Shown piece after piece: positions 35,425-44,083 of a stretch of DNA of 64,000 nt. The stretch is taken from contig NZ_AP027059.1 in the NCBI RefSeq assembly GCF_030295325.1, positions 1,546,637 through 1,610,636 of the forward strand, written 5' to 3'. The notes beneath the pieces were generated by a model, which was given only the letters and a program-made list of their open reading frames with translations, was not told where the DNA came from and ran no database searches. The stretch is from Haliovirga abyssi. Lineage in GTDB: Bacteria; Fusobacteriota; Fusobacteriia; Fusobacteriales; Haliovirgaceae. The position numbers and the translations under genes are program-made. Positions within the stretch are counted from its first letter, which is position 1. Each line of letters begins with the position of its first letter.

Positions 35425-37242
35425 CAACTTATTTTTTTCTTTTTCAACATACATTTTTTCATCTGCCTTTTTTACAAAATCATCTATAACTGTATTTTCT
35501 TCATATTCTACAATTCCATGACTTGCAGTAACTTCAAACTTTAAATCTTTAGAATATTCTTCAAATTTTTCTTTAATTCTATCCCAAATAAATTCTGCTT
35601 GTTTTACATTACATTTATCAAATATAATTAAAAATTCATCTCCACCTATTCTACATAAAATATCTGAATCTCTCTTTACAGAAATTATTGCTTCTGCTAC
35701 AGTTTGAATTAATATATCTCCATTTGAATGCCCAAAATTATCATTTACATACTTCAATCTATTTACATCTACAAAACATATTGATAAATCATTCTTATAA
35801 CGATTAGCCTCTTTCATTTTTTGATTTAAAATATCTAAACCAATTCTTCTATTAAAAAGTCCTGTTAAGCTATCATAGTTGGCAAATATTTCTAACTGTT
35901 TTTCCATTTTCTTCCTATCTGAAATATTTATTGCAGTAATTAATATTTCATAGCTTTCTTCTTCCTCTATTATTGCATTAGATATAGATATCAACAAATA
36001 TTTTTCTTTCATAAATCTATCATATACTTTTACTTCTAAATCTTTTACCTCATCGCCTAAAAATATGGTTTCAAAATTTTCTAAAAATTTTTCTTTATTG
36101 CCATCTGCAATTATTTCAACAAAATTTTCTCCAATAATATCTTTTTTCTCATAATGAAGAGTTTCTTCAAACATTTTATTCACATCTAAAATATCCAAAC
36201 TTTCTGAAATTAACATATGTATTGCACTATTTTCTTCATATAAAAGTTTATACTTCTCTTTTTCTCTCTCCAATGTTTTTTGATATTTTTTAGTCTCTGT
36301 GATATCTATACCTACTATCCATATTTTCCATCCTTTTATATGAATGTGCGACATATTTATTACTTTTAAACTTCTTATAGTTCCATCTTTAGTTATTATT
36401 TCTCCACTTATGCTATCTTCTGCTTTTCCATTTTCCATATAGTCTAAAATTCTTTCTTTTTTATCTTTATCCTTTTTAGCTAATTTTTCAATTAGTTTTT
36501 CTAGTGTACTTATATCCTCTCTATCATAACCAAATTTTTCTTTACACATTTTATTCCACATTACAATATTATGTTTTTCATCTACAGCACCAATATATAT
36601 TGGCAAATTATATATTATTCTTTCCAGTTCATCTTGCTTTTCTTGATTTTCTTCTGTTATTTTTCTAATAGTATCTAAAAGTCTGTTTAAATTATTTTTT
36701 ATACTTGATACTTCATCATTACCATTAACATCTATATTTAAAAAGAACTCTTTTTCTTTTACCAAATATTTCAATCTGTTATCTAAAGTGTCTATTCTTT
36801 TTAAAACTTTTTTATCAATAATAAGAATTATTATTATTTCAATAAGCACTATTAATAAAAAAAATATTATTTCAACTGTTTTCAATATCTTTTTTATTGA
36901 ATTATAATAATTTCTATATTTATCCAATATTATTTTTTCTTTTAATTTTTCAGAAGAAAAGTATCCTGTTATAGTTTTATCACCTATTTTTGTTATTTTA
37001 ATTCCTTCATTTTTATAGTTTCCTTTTTTTATAATAATATTAATCTCATTTAAATTAGAATATTTCTTTATTATATCATCATTTAAAATATTTTCTTTTA
37101 TTTGAACTGCCATAATATTATATTCTTGGGTTTCTATTTTTGTTACTTTTTTTAATAAAACATTATTAAATATAAATGTAAATAAGAATATAAACATTAA
37201 TATAAATAACTCTGATATAATGACTTTATTTCTTATTGTCAT
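35413..37242 (-). CDS. Membrane PAS-GGDEF diguanylate cyclase
   Basis: The 609-residue protein has TM1 (about 12-28), a short outer region, TM2 (about 118-138), a HAMP-like linker, two PAS domains (about 210-320, with WNKMCKEKFGYDREDI, and about 340-440) and a GGDEF domain. The catalytic motif is CRIGGDEFLIIF, and RDSD five residues upstream matches the RxxD inhibitory site. It should make cyclic di-GMP from GTP. I start at ATG 37242, after AAAAGGGGTG. The eroded HD-GYP protein at 7-8 kb could be on the receiving side, though that is speculation. Confidence 0.93.
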   Translation of the reverse strand: MTIRNKVIISELFILMFIFLFTFIFNNVLLKKVTKIETQEYNIMAVQIKENILNDDIIKKYSNLNEINIIIKKGNYKNEGIKITKIGDKTITGYFSSEKLKEKIILDKYRNYYNSIKKILKTVEIIFFLLIVLIEIIIILIIDKKVLKRIDTLDNRLKYLVKEKEFFLNIDVNGNDEVSSIKNNLNRLLDTIRKITEENQEKQDELERIIYNLPIYIGAVDEKHNIVMWNKMCKEKFGYDREDISTLEKLIEKLAKKDKDKKERILDYMENGKAEDSISGEIITKDGTIRSLKVINMSHIHIKGWKIWIVGIDITETKKYQKTLEREKEKYKLLYEENSAIHMLISESLDILDVNKMFEETLHYEKKDIIGENFVEIIADGNKEKFLENFETIFLGDEVKDLEVKVYDRFMKEKYLLISISNAIIEEEESYEILITAINISDRKKMEKQLEIFANYDSLTGLFNRRIGLDILNQKMKEANRYKNDLSICFVDVNRLKYVNDNFGHSNGDILIQTVAEAIISVKRDSDILCRIGGDEFLIIFDKCNVKQAEFIWDRIKEKFEEYSKDLKFEVTASHGIVEYEENTVIDDFVKKADEKMYVEKEKNKLKNS

Positions 37243-37274
37243 TTCAATCACCCCTTTTAATTTATACCAGATAT

Positions 37275-37301
37275 AAAGAAAGAGCCTTAGGCTCTCTCTT
37301 C
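37275..37301 (-). terminator. Terminator after galT
   Basis: Stem AAGAGAGAGCC/GGCTCTTTCTTT on the minus strand with loop TAA, just after the galT stop codon. Confidence 0.8.
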
Positions 37302-37310
37302 ATATCTCAA

Positions 37311-38336
37311 TCACTCTATATTAGTATCTCTTAATATTTTGGCTGCTTTTTCTGGTAATTCTGGATTAATATAAAATCCACTTCCCCACTCAAATCCTGC
37401 TACTTTTGTTAATTTAGGCATTATTTCTATATGCCAATGATAATAATGTTGACCTTCTCCATTTATAGGAAGTGTATGTATCACAAAATTATATGCCGGA
37501 TCACCTAATGCACCCTTTATCCTTTTTAATACATTTTTTAATATAACAGCTAAATTCATAACCTCTTTCTTTGTTATATTTTCAAAATTAGATGAATGTT
37601 TTTTAGGTAATATCCACGTTTCGTATGGAAATCTTCCTGCAAAAAATACAAATGCTATAAAATTATCATTTTCTTCTACTATTCTCTCTTTATCAGCAAG
37701 CTCCTGTGTTACAATATCACAAAATACACATCTATCTCTAAATTCATAATAATGCCTTGCTCCAGAAATCTCTTCCTCTACTCTTTTTGGCACAACTGGA
37801 GTTGCTATTAATTGCGAATGAGAATGCTCTAGTGATGCCCCTGCATCTTTTCCATAATTTTTAAATATCAATACATATTTCATTCTCGCATCTTCTTGAA
37901 GAGTCATATATCTATCTCTATAAGCCCAAATTACTTTTTCTACTTCATTATACTCAAGATCAGAAATACACTTATGATGTTTCGGTGTTTCAACTATTAT
38001 TTCATGATGCCCCACACCATTCATTTTATCATAAATTCCAACACCTTTTTTCCCTATTTCCGATTCATCTTGTAATGCTGGATATTTATTTTCTAATACT
38101 CTAACCCACCATCCTGGTGAATTTGGTTTTCTGCCAGGTATTTTTTCATATGCCAACAATTCATCTCCAGATGTTTTTTCTTTTCCCTCACAAAATGGAC
38201 ATTTTCCACTTTCTTCTTCTAAATCAACCTTTACTTCTTCATCTTTATCTTTTCTATAATCACTTGGTCTTTTTGAACGCTCAGGTGCAAATATAACCCA
38301 TCGTTTACTAACAGGATCTTTTCTTAGCTCTGACAT
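37311..38336 (-). CDS. galT: Galactose-1-phosphate uridylyltransferase
   Basis: GalT transfers UMP between UDP-glucose and galactose-1-phosphate. The 341-residue protein has the class I zinc motif CPFCEG (about residue 47), ENKYPAL, HSHSQLIATP (about 175) and the active-site HYHWHIEIMPKL with the nucleophilic His flanked by Pro-Lys. ATG 38336 has AAGAGGGTG upstream. The other Leloir genes (galK, galE) are not in the window. Fusobacterial GalT-like proteins may act on other sugar phosphates. Confidence 0.9.
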   Translation of the reverse strand: MSELRKDPVSKRWVIFAPERSKRPSDYRKDKDEEVKVDLEEESGKCPFCEGKEKTSGDELLAYEKIPGRKPNSPGWWVRVLENKYPALQDESEIGKKGVGIYDKMNGVGHHEIIVETPKHHKCISDLEYNEVEKVIWAYRDRYMTLQEDARMKYVLIFKNYGKDAGASLEHSHSQLIATPVVPKRVEEEISGARHYYEFRDRCVFCDIVTQELADKERIVEENDNFIAFVFFAGRFPYETWILPKKHSSNFENITKKEVMNLAVILKNVLKRIKGALGDPAYNFVIHTLPINGEGQHYYHWHIEIMPKLTKVAGFEWGSGFYINPELPEKAAKILRDTNIE

Positions 38337-38351
38337 TTTAGTCACCCTCTT

Positions 38352-39290
38352 TTAATTTTTTTCAAATAATTCACTTAGAGATTCATTATTATATACTCTT
38401 CTTATAGCTTCTGACAATAATAGATCAACTGATAAAACCTTTATTTTATCCAATTTTTTATCATCAGGAAGCTCTATAGAATTCGTTACAATAATCTCTT
38501 TTACTCTTGATTCTTTTAATCTCTCAATTGCAGGACCAGAAAATACAGGATGAGTACAACAAGCATACGCTTCTATTGCTCCTCTATCCAAAATTGCATC
38601 TACTCCACTTGTTATTGTTCCTGCTGTGTCTATCATATCATCTATAAAAATAGCTATTTTCCCTTCTACTTTCCCTATTACATTCATAACTTCAGCTACA
38701 TTAGGTTTTGGCCTTCTTTTATCAATTATAGCTATTCCAGATCCTAACCATTCTGATAAAGCTCTAGCTCTCTTCACGCCCCCAACATCTGGTGACACAA
38801 CTATAACTTTATCTCCTGAAAGTCCTTTATCTAAAAAATATTTAGCAAGTATCGGCATTGCTTCTATATGGTCTGCTGGAATATCAAAAAATCCTTGTAT
38901 TTGATTTGCATGTAAATCCATAGCCATAATTCTATCTGCACCTGCTGAAGTTAAAAGATTAGCAACTAATTTTGATGTGATTGGTTCTCTTGGCTTTGAT
39001 TTTCTATCTTGTCTTGCATATCCATAATATGGAATAACAGCAACAATAGATTTAGCTGAAGCTCTTTTTAACGCATCAATAAAAATTAATAATTCCATTA
39101 AATTTTCATTAACAGGATTTGATGTAGGTTGGACAACAAAAACTGTATCTCCTCTAACTGTTTCAACTAACCTTACATAAGTTTCACCATCTTTAAAGTT
39201 TACTATTTTAGCATTTCCTAAAGGTAGACCTAAATTTGATGCAATTTTTTTTGCTAAACTTACATTTGACGTTCCAGAAAATATTTTCAA
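38352..39290 (-). CDS. prs: Ribose-phosphate pyrophosphokinase
   Basis: Prs makes PRPP from ribose 5-phosphate and ATP. The 312-residue enzyme has [11 protein letters not shown] at the start, the ATP loop [17 protein letters not shown] (about 93-109), [17 protein letters not shown], and the PRPP motif [14 protein letters not shown] (about 213). The start is TTG 39290 with AGGAG before it. It lies one short gap upstream of galT. A family B repeat sits just 5' of the ribosome-binding site. Confidence 0.96.
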   Translation of the reverse strand: MKIFSGTSNVSLAKKIASNLGLPLGNAKIVNFKDGETYVRLVETVRGDTVFVVQPTSNPVNENLMELLIFIDALKRASAKSIVAVIPYYGYARQDRKSKPREPITSKLVANLLTSAGADRIMAMDLHANQIQGFFDIPADHIEAMPILAKYFLDKGLSGDKVIVVSPDVGGVKRARALSEWLGSGIAIIDKRRPKPNVAEVMNVIGKVEGKIAIFIDDMIDTAGTITSGVDAILDRGAIEAYACCTHPVFSGPAIERLKESRVKEIIVTNSIELPDDKKLDKIKVLSVDLLLSEAIRRVYNNESLSELFEKN

Positions 39291-39346
39291 TTTTTCTCCT
39301 CCTAAAAGTTTTTATAGTTAATAAAAGTAAATACTTTTTATAAAAA

Positions 39347-39478
39347 AATAAGCTACGCTTCATCTGGTAAAACATAAATATTTTTCTAAATTTTTGGCTT
39401 CTTAAAAATTCCACCTTGAAAAATCGCATGTTTTAAAAAAATGACGCAGATTCTTTTCTAAATAAAATTTATACTTTC
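39347..39478. repeat. Family B palindromic repeat
   Basis: Left end ATAAGCTACGCTTCAT is intact; the right end (ATGACGCAGATTCTTTTC) has drifted. The conserved tail AATAAAATTTATACTTTCC is present. It lies between prs and the pit terminator, and the prs promoter must be inside or beside it. Confidence 0.85.
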
Positions 39479-39557
39479 CTATTAAATAAAACAGTTATAT
39501 TATACTATATTTATTATACAAGATTTTGCTAATTTTGTCCATTTATTTAATTTTTTT

Positions 39558-39592
39558 AAAACAAAAAAAGAAGCATAGCTTCTTTTTGTTTT
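39558..39592 (-). terminator. Terminator after pit
   Basis: Stem AAAACAAAAA-AAGAAGC/GCTTCTTTTTGTTTT with loop ATA; it overlaps the pit stop codon. Confidence 0.8.
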
Positions 39593-40820
39593 AAAAAATT
39601 AATTTAAAAATTTCAAATAGTACCATTGTTAACCCTGCAGCAAAAGGTATTGTTATCAACCAAGATGCTACTATATCTTTTACAATAGCCATATTTAAAG
39701 CTGCAACCCCTCTACCAAGTGCTACTCCAATAACTGCCCCAATTAATGTATGTGTTGTTGATATAGGTAATCCCATTCGAGAAGCAACTAATACTGTTGT
39801 TGCTGCACCAAATTCTGCTGAAAATCCTCTTGTTGGAGTTAATTCAGTTATTTTTTCTCCTATAGTCCCTATTACTTTATAACCCATAGTTGCTACACCA
39901 ACGACAATTCCTACTCCACCTAATGCTAATACCCACATTGGAACCGCTGCTGTTGTTGCAATAGATCCCGTTTTCACTACTGCCACAATCCCTGCTAAAG
40001 GTCCAATAGCATTTGCTACATCGTTTGCTCCATGCGCAAACGCTACATAACAAGCTGTTATTATTTGTAAATATCTAAATATTCCTTCTACTGATTTATA
40101 TTCATCTCCTTTTGAATGTACATTTCTAAGTAAAACAAAAGATATTATATATATAACTATCGCTACTCCTGTTCCAATCAAAGAAGCTTCTCCAAAACTT
40201 AAATCTAAATGTAAATTTTTTAACCCTTTAAAAACTAATGATAAAGTCAATATAAAACCAGTCATTCCAACAAACAAAGGAGCTATTTTTTTCGCTCTTT
40301 CTACTGGCTTATCTTTTTCTAAAATAGTTCTTTCTATTATTTTAAAAACTATAAGAGCAATTATTCCTCCCATTAATGGAGAAACTACCCAACTCAAAAC
40401 TATATTCCCAATTTTACTCCAATGAACTGCTCCTATCCCTTTTGACACTATCCCAAATCCTACAACAGAACCAACTATTGAATGTGTTGTTGAAACAGGA
40501 AGTCCAAAATGAGTTGCTAAATTTAGCCATAATCCTGCTGCTAATAATGCTGCCAGCATCCCAATTACAAATATCTTAGGATCAGTAAATACATCTGGTG
40601 ATACTATTCCTTTTCTTACTGTATTCGTTACATTCGATCCTGCCAATACTGCACCTAAAAACTCAAAAATCGCTGCTATAATAACTGCCTGTTTCAATGT
40701 AATTGCTTTTGACCCAACTGATGTTCCCATGGCATTAGCTACATCATTCGCTCCAATATTCCATGCCATATAAAATCCAACAATTAATGCTATTCCTAAA
40801 ATGATTGTCATGCTTGACAT
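39591..40820 (-). CDS. pit: PiT-family inorganic phosphate transporter
   Basis: The 409-residue protein has the two duplicated PiT signatures, GANDVANAMGTSVGSKAIT (about residue 23) and HGANDVANAIGPLAG (about 262), and about ten membrane segments. It imports phosphate, often as a metal-phosphate complex, with protons or sodium. The upstream gene is a DUF47 protein, the usual partner of Pit in many bacteria. Confidence 0.94.
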   Translation of the reverse strand: MSSMTIILGIALIVGFYMAWNIGANDVANAMGTSVGSKAITLKQAVIIAAIFEFLGAVLAGSNVTNTVRKGIVSPDVFTDPKIFVIGMLAALLAAGLWLNLATHFGLPVSTTHSIVGSVVGFGIVSKGIGAVHWSKIGNIVLSWVVSPLMGGIIALIVFKIIERTILEKDKPVERAKKIAPLFVGMTGFILTLSLVFKGLKNLHLDLSFGEASLIGTGVAIVIYIISFVLLRNVHSKGDEYKSVEGIFRYLQIITACYVAFAHGANDVANAIGPLAGIVAVVKTGSIATTAAVPMWVLALGGVGIVVGVATMGYKVIGTIGEKITELTPTRGFSAEFGAATTVLVASRMGLPISTTHTLIGAVIGVALGRGVAALNMAIVKDIVASWLITIPFAAGLTMVLFEIFKLIF

Positions 40821-40911
40821 AATGTAAAATTCCTCCTATTTTTTTTTAGAAATCTTTTTTATAATCTATTCCATAATTTGCAGAAAAAATAAAATCTGCA
40901 AAATAAAACAA

Positions 40912-41580
40912 TTAATTTAATATCAGTCTAAATCTATTACTTAATTTTTCTGATATATTAGCCAAATCTCCCATTACTTTTATTATTCTCATCCACATAT
41001 AAATTGCAACTGGCGACTCTTTCCCTTCAAGTGCAAGTAATTTTCTTGTAAAATCTAACCCAACATCATCAGCTAAACTTTCTTTTCTTTCTAAATGTTT
41101 TAATATTTTTACAACTCTCTCAACCTCTGGACCTTTAAATCCAACTTCAAACAGATTATTTATTTCTTTTATAGTTTTAATTCCATCTTTTGCAGCTTTT
41201 AATATAGCTTCTGTTAATTTTTTATAATCCTCTACTAACTCTTTAGGAATTTCCATCTTTCTAAGTGAAAATAATTTTGCTATATCTTCCGATACATCTG
41301 CAATCCCATCTTGAGCTGTTAATATCGATAAAATTTCTCCTTTATCAATTGGTAATAACAAATTTTTTGACAAAGTAACCCTAAGTTCATCTTTTACCAC
41401 ATCAGCTTCATGTTCGTACTTATAAATTTTTTCCGATACTTCTGAAATTTGATCACTCTTTCCTTCACCTACAAGTTTAAGTAATTTTTCTAATTCATCC
41501 AAACATAATTCAACTTTTTCGATATGCTCTACCATCCCTGTAAATGGCGATTTAGCAAAGATGCTTTGAAATTTTATCAT
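40912..41580 (-). CDS. DUF47/TIGR00153 PhoU-like regulator of Pit
   Basis: This 222-residue, nearly all-helical protein matches the TIGR00153 (DUF47, PhoU-like) family: SPFTGMVEHIEKVELCLDEL at the start, KIYKYEHEADVVKDEL (metal-ligand E/D motif, about 55-70) and DIAKLFSLRKMEIP. Members bind metal and control Pit-type phosphate uptake. It lies 91 nt upstream of pit and is probably co-transcribed. Confidence 0.88.
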   Translation of the reverse strand: MIKFQSIFAKSPFTGMVEHIEKVELCLDELEKLLKLVGEGKSDQISEVSEKIYKYEHEADVVKDELRVTLSKNLLLPIDKGEILSILTAQDGIADVSEDIAKLFSLRKMEIPKELVEDYKKLTEAILKAAKDGIKTIKEINNLFEVGFKGPEVERVVKILKHLERKESLADDVGLDFTRKLLALEGKESPVAIYMWMRIIKVMGDLANISEKLSNRFRLILN

Positions 41581-41730
41581 TTAATTACCTCCTTCTATTT
41601 TCATAATATTAAGTATAGCATATTTTACAAATTTTTAAAATTATTTTTACATTTTTTTTACATTAAAATTTATCTTTTTAAGTTTTTTAGTCGATAATAA
41701 AAGTACAAATACAATTAGGAGGTGTTTCCA

Positions 41731-41892
41731 ATGAATTTAGATGAATCGAATTTTTTACAAATCTTTTTAATTAAAGAAAGTTCTTTAGACACAGAAAATT
41801 GGATTTTGACCTATAGTTCAAAATTTAGAGAAATTGTAGAAGGGGGTGTTTCCAAAATTGAGGATATTAAATTTTTTCTTTATAACAATTAA
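41731..41892 (+). CDS. Small ORF, 53 aa, unknown
   Basis: The frame starts at ATG 41731, 7-8 nt after AGGAGG, the strongest possible ribosome-binding site, and ends before a strong hairpin (41907-41952). The protein is acidic and mixed (many Glu, Asp, Phe, Ile), with no membrane segment or Cys. It is divergent from the DUF47-pit operon and convergent with rplT. A 15-nt phrase around the ribosome-binding site (AGGAGGTGTTTCCAA) recurs with one change inside the ORF at 41841-41855. I do not recognise a family. Confidence 0.5.
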   Translation: MNLDESNFLQIFLIKESSLDTENWILTYSSKFREIVEGGVSKIEDIKFFLYNN

Positions 41893-41906
41893 ATATATAA
41901 AATTAT

Positions 41907-41952
41907 AAAAAGGTGAGTTTAACTATTAAAAAATAGATAAAATCACCTTTTT
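41907..41952. terminator. Bidirectional terminator between the small ORF and rplT
   Basis: Outer arms AAAAAGGTGA/TCACCTTTTT enclose a small inner stem (ACTATT/AATAG). A and T runs allow termination from both sides, serving the small plus-strand ORF and the infC-rpmI-rplT operon. Confidence 0.8.
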
Positions 41953-41955
41953 ATA

Positions 41956-42309
41956 TTATAAACTTTTTTTTGATACTTCTACTAATTTAGCAAACTCTTC
42001 TGCATTAGATACTGCAAGCTCTGCTAGAACCTTTCTATTTAATTCAATTCCTGCTTTTTTCAAACCATACATAAATTTACTATATGATAATCCACTTAAT
42101 CTTGCTGCTGCGTTTATTCTAATTACCCATAATTCTCTCATTTTTCTTTTTCTTTGTGCTCTATCTCTTGTAGAAAAAGCCATTGCTCTCATTACAGCTT
42201 GTTTTGCTTGTTTAAAATTAGTACCAGATGCACCTCTAAATCCTTTTGCTTCATCTAAAACTTTTTTATGGTTTTGTCTTCTTACTTTTCCAGTTTTAAC
42301 TCTAGCCAT
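41956..42309 (-). CDS. rplT: 50S ribosomal protein L20
   Basis: L20 (117 aa) is recognised by ARVKTGKVRRQNHKKVLDEAKGFRG at the start (given here in part: ARVKTGKVRRQNHKK), RDRAQRKRKMRELWVIRINA, and GLKKAGIELNRKVLAELAV. It is the last gene of the infC-rpmI-rplT operon and in many bacteria L20 binds the leader RNA to repress the operon. Confidence 0.97.
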   Translation of the reverse strand: MARVKTGKVRRQNHKKVLDEAKGFRGASGTNFKQAKQAVMRAMAFSTRDRAQRKRKMRELWVIRINAAARLSGLSYSKFMYGLKKAGIELNRKVLAELAVSNAEEFAKLVEVSKKSL

Positions 42310-42337
42310 CTATATCCCTCCTAACTATTTCTTATAT

Positions 42338-42544
42338 TTATCTTCCTTCTCCAGTTGGCAATAATTTTTTAATCTTTCTTGCTTTTCCAGGTTCTACTAC
42401 CATGTCACCTCTTAATTTGTTCTTTCTCTTTTTTGATTTTTTAGTCATTATGTGATTTGTTCCCGAATGTTTTACTACAAATTTCCCAGTTCCTGTTACT
42501 TTAACTCTTTTTTTTGTTCCTCTATGAGTTTTCATTTTAGGCAT
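42338..42544 (-). CDS. rpmI: 50S ribosomal protein L35
   Basis: L35 (68 aa) has PKMKTHRGTKKRVKVTGTGK at its start, a run of basic residues, and the end LPTGEGR. ATG 42544 is 7 nt after GGAGG; the open frame includes six codons through that site. It lies between infC and rplT with short gaps. Confidence 0.96.
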   Translation of the reverse strand: MPKMKTHRGTKKRVKVTGTGKFVVKHSGTNHIMTKKSKKRKNKLRGDMVVEPGKARKIKKLLPTGEGR

Positions 42545-42566
42545 AATATATCCTCCTTCCAAGATT

Positions 42567-43076
42567 TTATTTTTTTGGTGTTAATATCAAAAATTTTTGA
42601 TTTTCTTTTGAGCCAAATTTTCTTTCTACAGTAGCTATTTCTTCAAATTGTTTAGCTACTTTTTCTAATAATTTTATACCAATTTCAGCATGCATTCTTT
42701 CTCTTCCAAAAAGCATTAAACTTACTTTTACTTTATTCCCCTTATTTAAAAATTTTAATATTTTATTGCTTTTAACTTCAAGATCATGAGTATCTATTCT
42801 TGGTTTAAATTTTATCTCTTTTACTACAATTACTTTTTGATTTTTTTTAGCATCTTTTTCTCTTTTTCCTTTTTCATACTTAAATTTTCCATAATCCATT
42901 ATTTTACATACTGTTGGATTTGCATTTGGAGATATCTCCACCAAATCTAATTCCGCTTCTTGTGCTATTTTCAAAGCTTCTCTTGTTGAAACTACCCCTA
43001 ATTGATTACCATCTGCTCCTATTAACCTAACTTCTTTTTTTGTGATTCTTTCGTTTATTCTTGCATCTTGACTAAT
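42567..43076 (-). CDS. infC: Translation initiation factor IF-3 (AUU start codon)
   Basis: IF-3 checks start codons and keeps the 30S subunit free. An ATG-only or TTG reading gives 135 residues, but the true N-terminal domain continues upstream: ISQDARINERITKKEVRL, then GADGNQLGVVSTREALKIA. The reading frame begins at ATT 43074-43076, 9 nt after GGGAGG, giving 169 residues. AUU is the classic start codon of infC, through which IF-3 limits its own synthesis. Core motifs VEISPNANPTVCKIMDYGK and MLFGRERMHAEIG are present. Confidence 0.95.
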   Translation of the reverse strand: MSQDARINERITKKEVRLIGADGNQLGVVSTREALKIAQEAELDLVEISPNANPTVCKIMDYGKFKYEKGKREKDAKKNQKVIVVKEIKFKPRIDTHDLEVKSNKILKFLNKGNKVKVSLMLFGRERMHAEIGIKLLEKVAKQFEEIATVERKFGSKENQKFLILTPKK

Positions 43077-43247
43077 ATTAAAACACCTCCCTAAAAATTC
43101 AAAAATAGCAGAGCGTACTTAGCCCTGCTACTTATCAAGTCAATTATAAATTACTTTTTCGTTAACCCTATTAAGCTAAAATTTTATAATGCCAATAAGG
43201 TGAGAAACAAGGCCGTTTCTTCTTTATTAAATATCTACTATTCATTT
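43077..43247 (-). promoter_or_regulatory. infC operon leader with hairpins
   Basis: About 170 nt of leader run from the predicted start of transcription to the AUU codon. Two hairpins are visible: AGAAACGGCCTTGTTTCT near the 5' end, and AGCAGGGC/GCTCTGCT (43107-43129) followed by a short T-run (ATTTTTG). The second could act as an attenuator. Leaders of this operon are bound by L20 in Bacillus; I cannot confirm the L20 fold by eye. Confidence 0.5.
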
Positions 43248-43253
43248 TTATAT

Positions 43254-43282
43254 ATTATACATAATATTATACAATAAGTCAA
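43254..43282 (-). promoter_or_regulatory. Promoter of infC-rpmI-rplT
   Basis: TTGACT (43277-43282) and TATAAT (43254-43259) on the minus strand, spacing 17 nt, directly after the tRNA-Arg gene. Confidence 0.72.
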
Positions 43283-43293
43283 TCATTTTTTTA

Positions 43294-43370
43294 TGGTGCG
43301 CCCAGGGGGAATCGAACCTCCAACCCCTTGATTCGTAGTCAAGTACTCTATCCAATTGAGCCATGAGCGC
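43294..43370 (-). tRNA. tRNA-Arg (anticodon ACG)
   Basis: 77 nt with encoded CCA. Acceptor stem GCGCTCA/TGGGCGC, D-arm GGCTCAATTGGATAGAG, anticodon stem CTTGA/TCAAG with loop CTACGAA (anticodon ACG, read as ICG), and T-arm GGAGGTTCGATTCCCCC. The ACG tRNA reads CGN codons after A34 editing. Confidence 0.96.
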
Positions 43371-43381
43371 ATAAAAGAAAA

Positions 43382-43513
43382 ATAAGCTACGCTTCATATG
43401 GTAAAACATAAATGTTTTTCTAAAGTTTTGGATTTTAAAAAATTCCATCTTGAAAAATCGCATATTTCAAAAAAACGGCATATCTTATTTTCTGAATAAA
43501 TTTATACTTTTAT
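43382..43513. repeat. Family B palindromic repeat between tRNA genes
   Basis: ATAAGCTACGCTTCATATGG at the left and AACGGCATATCTTATTTTC at the right, with the conserved tail TGAATAAATTTATACTTT. It separates tRNA-Arg from tRNA-Ser. Confidence 0.86.
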
Positions 43514-43566
43514 AATTAATAAAAAAATAAGCAGGTAAAGTACCTACTTTAAAGTTACTAAAATTA

Positions 43567-43660
43567 TGGCGGAGAAAGAGGGATTTGAACCCTCGATCCA
43601 GGTTTAAGCCCAGATACTCCCTTAGCAGGGGAGCGCGTTCAACCGCTCTGCCATTTCTCC
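43567..43660 (-). tRNA. tRNA-Ser (anticodon GCT)
   Basis: 94 nt with encoded CCA and the long variable arm expected of serine tRNAs. Acceptor GGAGAAA/TTTCTCC, discriminator G, anticodon stem CTCCC/GGGAG around loop CTGCTAA, T-arm GAGGGTTCAAATCCCTC. It decodes AGC/AGU. Confidence 0.96.
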
Positions 43661-43686
43661 ATATATAAATCTCAAAAATAAAAAAG

Positions 43687-43773
43687 TGGCGGAGGAACTG
43701 GGATTCGAACCCAGACACCTTTCGGTTTCGCCGGTTTTCAAGACCGGTCCCTTAGCCATTCGGACATCCCTCC
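43687..43773 (-). tRNA. tRNA-Ser (anticodon TGA)
   Basis: 87 nt with encoded CCA. Acceptor GGAGGGA/TTCCTCC, discriminator G, anticodon stem CCGGT/ACCGG around loop CTTGAAA, long variable arm, T-arm CTGGGTTCGAATCCCAG. It decodes UCN. It is first in the tRNA cluster. Confidence 0.96.
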
Positions 43774-44083
43774 ATCGCGAGAAGTATATTACCATATCTT
43801 TATTAATTTGTCAACAACTTTTTTTATTTACTAAAAAAATAGGTTACAGTTCAGGTGTCAATGTTATTTAGTTAAGGATTTTATAAAAACTCTACTCCTC
43901 CCTTGTTGTCGGTTTCTCTTATCTAGGAGAAACCTATAGCGTGGATATTTGGCTTTTTTAATACTTTTTTCCCAATATTCTGCACTTTAATTTTTTCTTA
44001 TCTAGGGTCTTTAAAAAAATTAATGAGTCATTTGTTTGAAAAATAAAGTTCTTCTATCTTATCATTTTTAAGTCATTTATAAA
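43774..44083. other. Intergenic region after the GntR gene, no gene found
   Basis: Besides the tRNA promoter at its left end, the region has a hairpin GGTTTCTC/GAGAAACC (43911-43934, loop TTATCTAG) and a second similar phrase TTCTTATCTAGGGTC at about 43996-44010. No convincing ORF above about 30 codons is seen. It separates the end of the GntR operon from the tRNA genes. Confidence 0.5.
43786..43814 (-). promoter_or_regulatory. Promoter of the tRNA cluster
   Basis: TTGACA (43809-43814) and TAATAT (43786-43791) on the minus strand, spacing exactly 17 nt, ending about 12 nt before the tRNA-Ser(TGA) gene. Confidence 0.78.

Noticed and set aside
39208-39429. A minus-strand frame starting MRFFKVEFLRSQ, overlapping prs
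   Set aside because: It reads through a family B repeat into the prs gene in the wrong frame. The same start (MRFFK) appears at 43248-43463 in another repeat copy, so it reflects the repeat, not a gene.
43248-43718. Two minus-strand frames spanning tRNA-Arg, tRNA-Ser(GCT) and a family B repeat
   Set aside because: They run through tRNA genes and repeat sequence; peptides such as ALMAQLDRVLDYESRG are the usual false translation of tRNA.
43686-43871. A plus-strand frame of 61 codons over tRNA-Ser(TGA)
   Set aside because: It lies across the tRNA gene in antisense and contains the familiar false peptide GFEPRHLSVSPVFKTGPL; it is not a protein gene.
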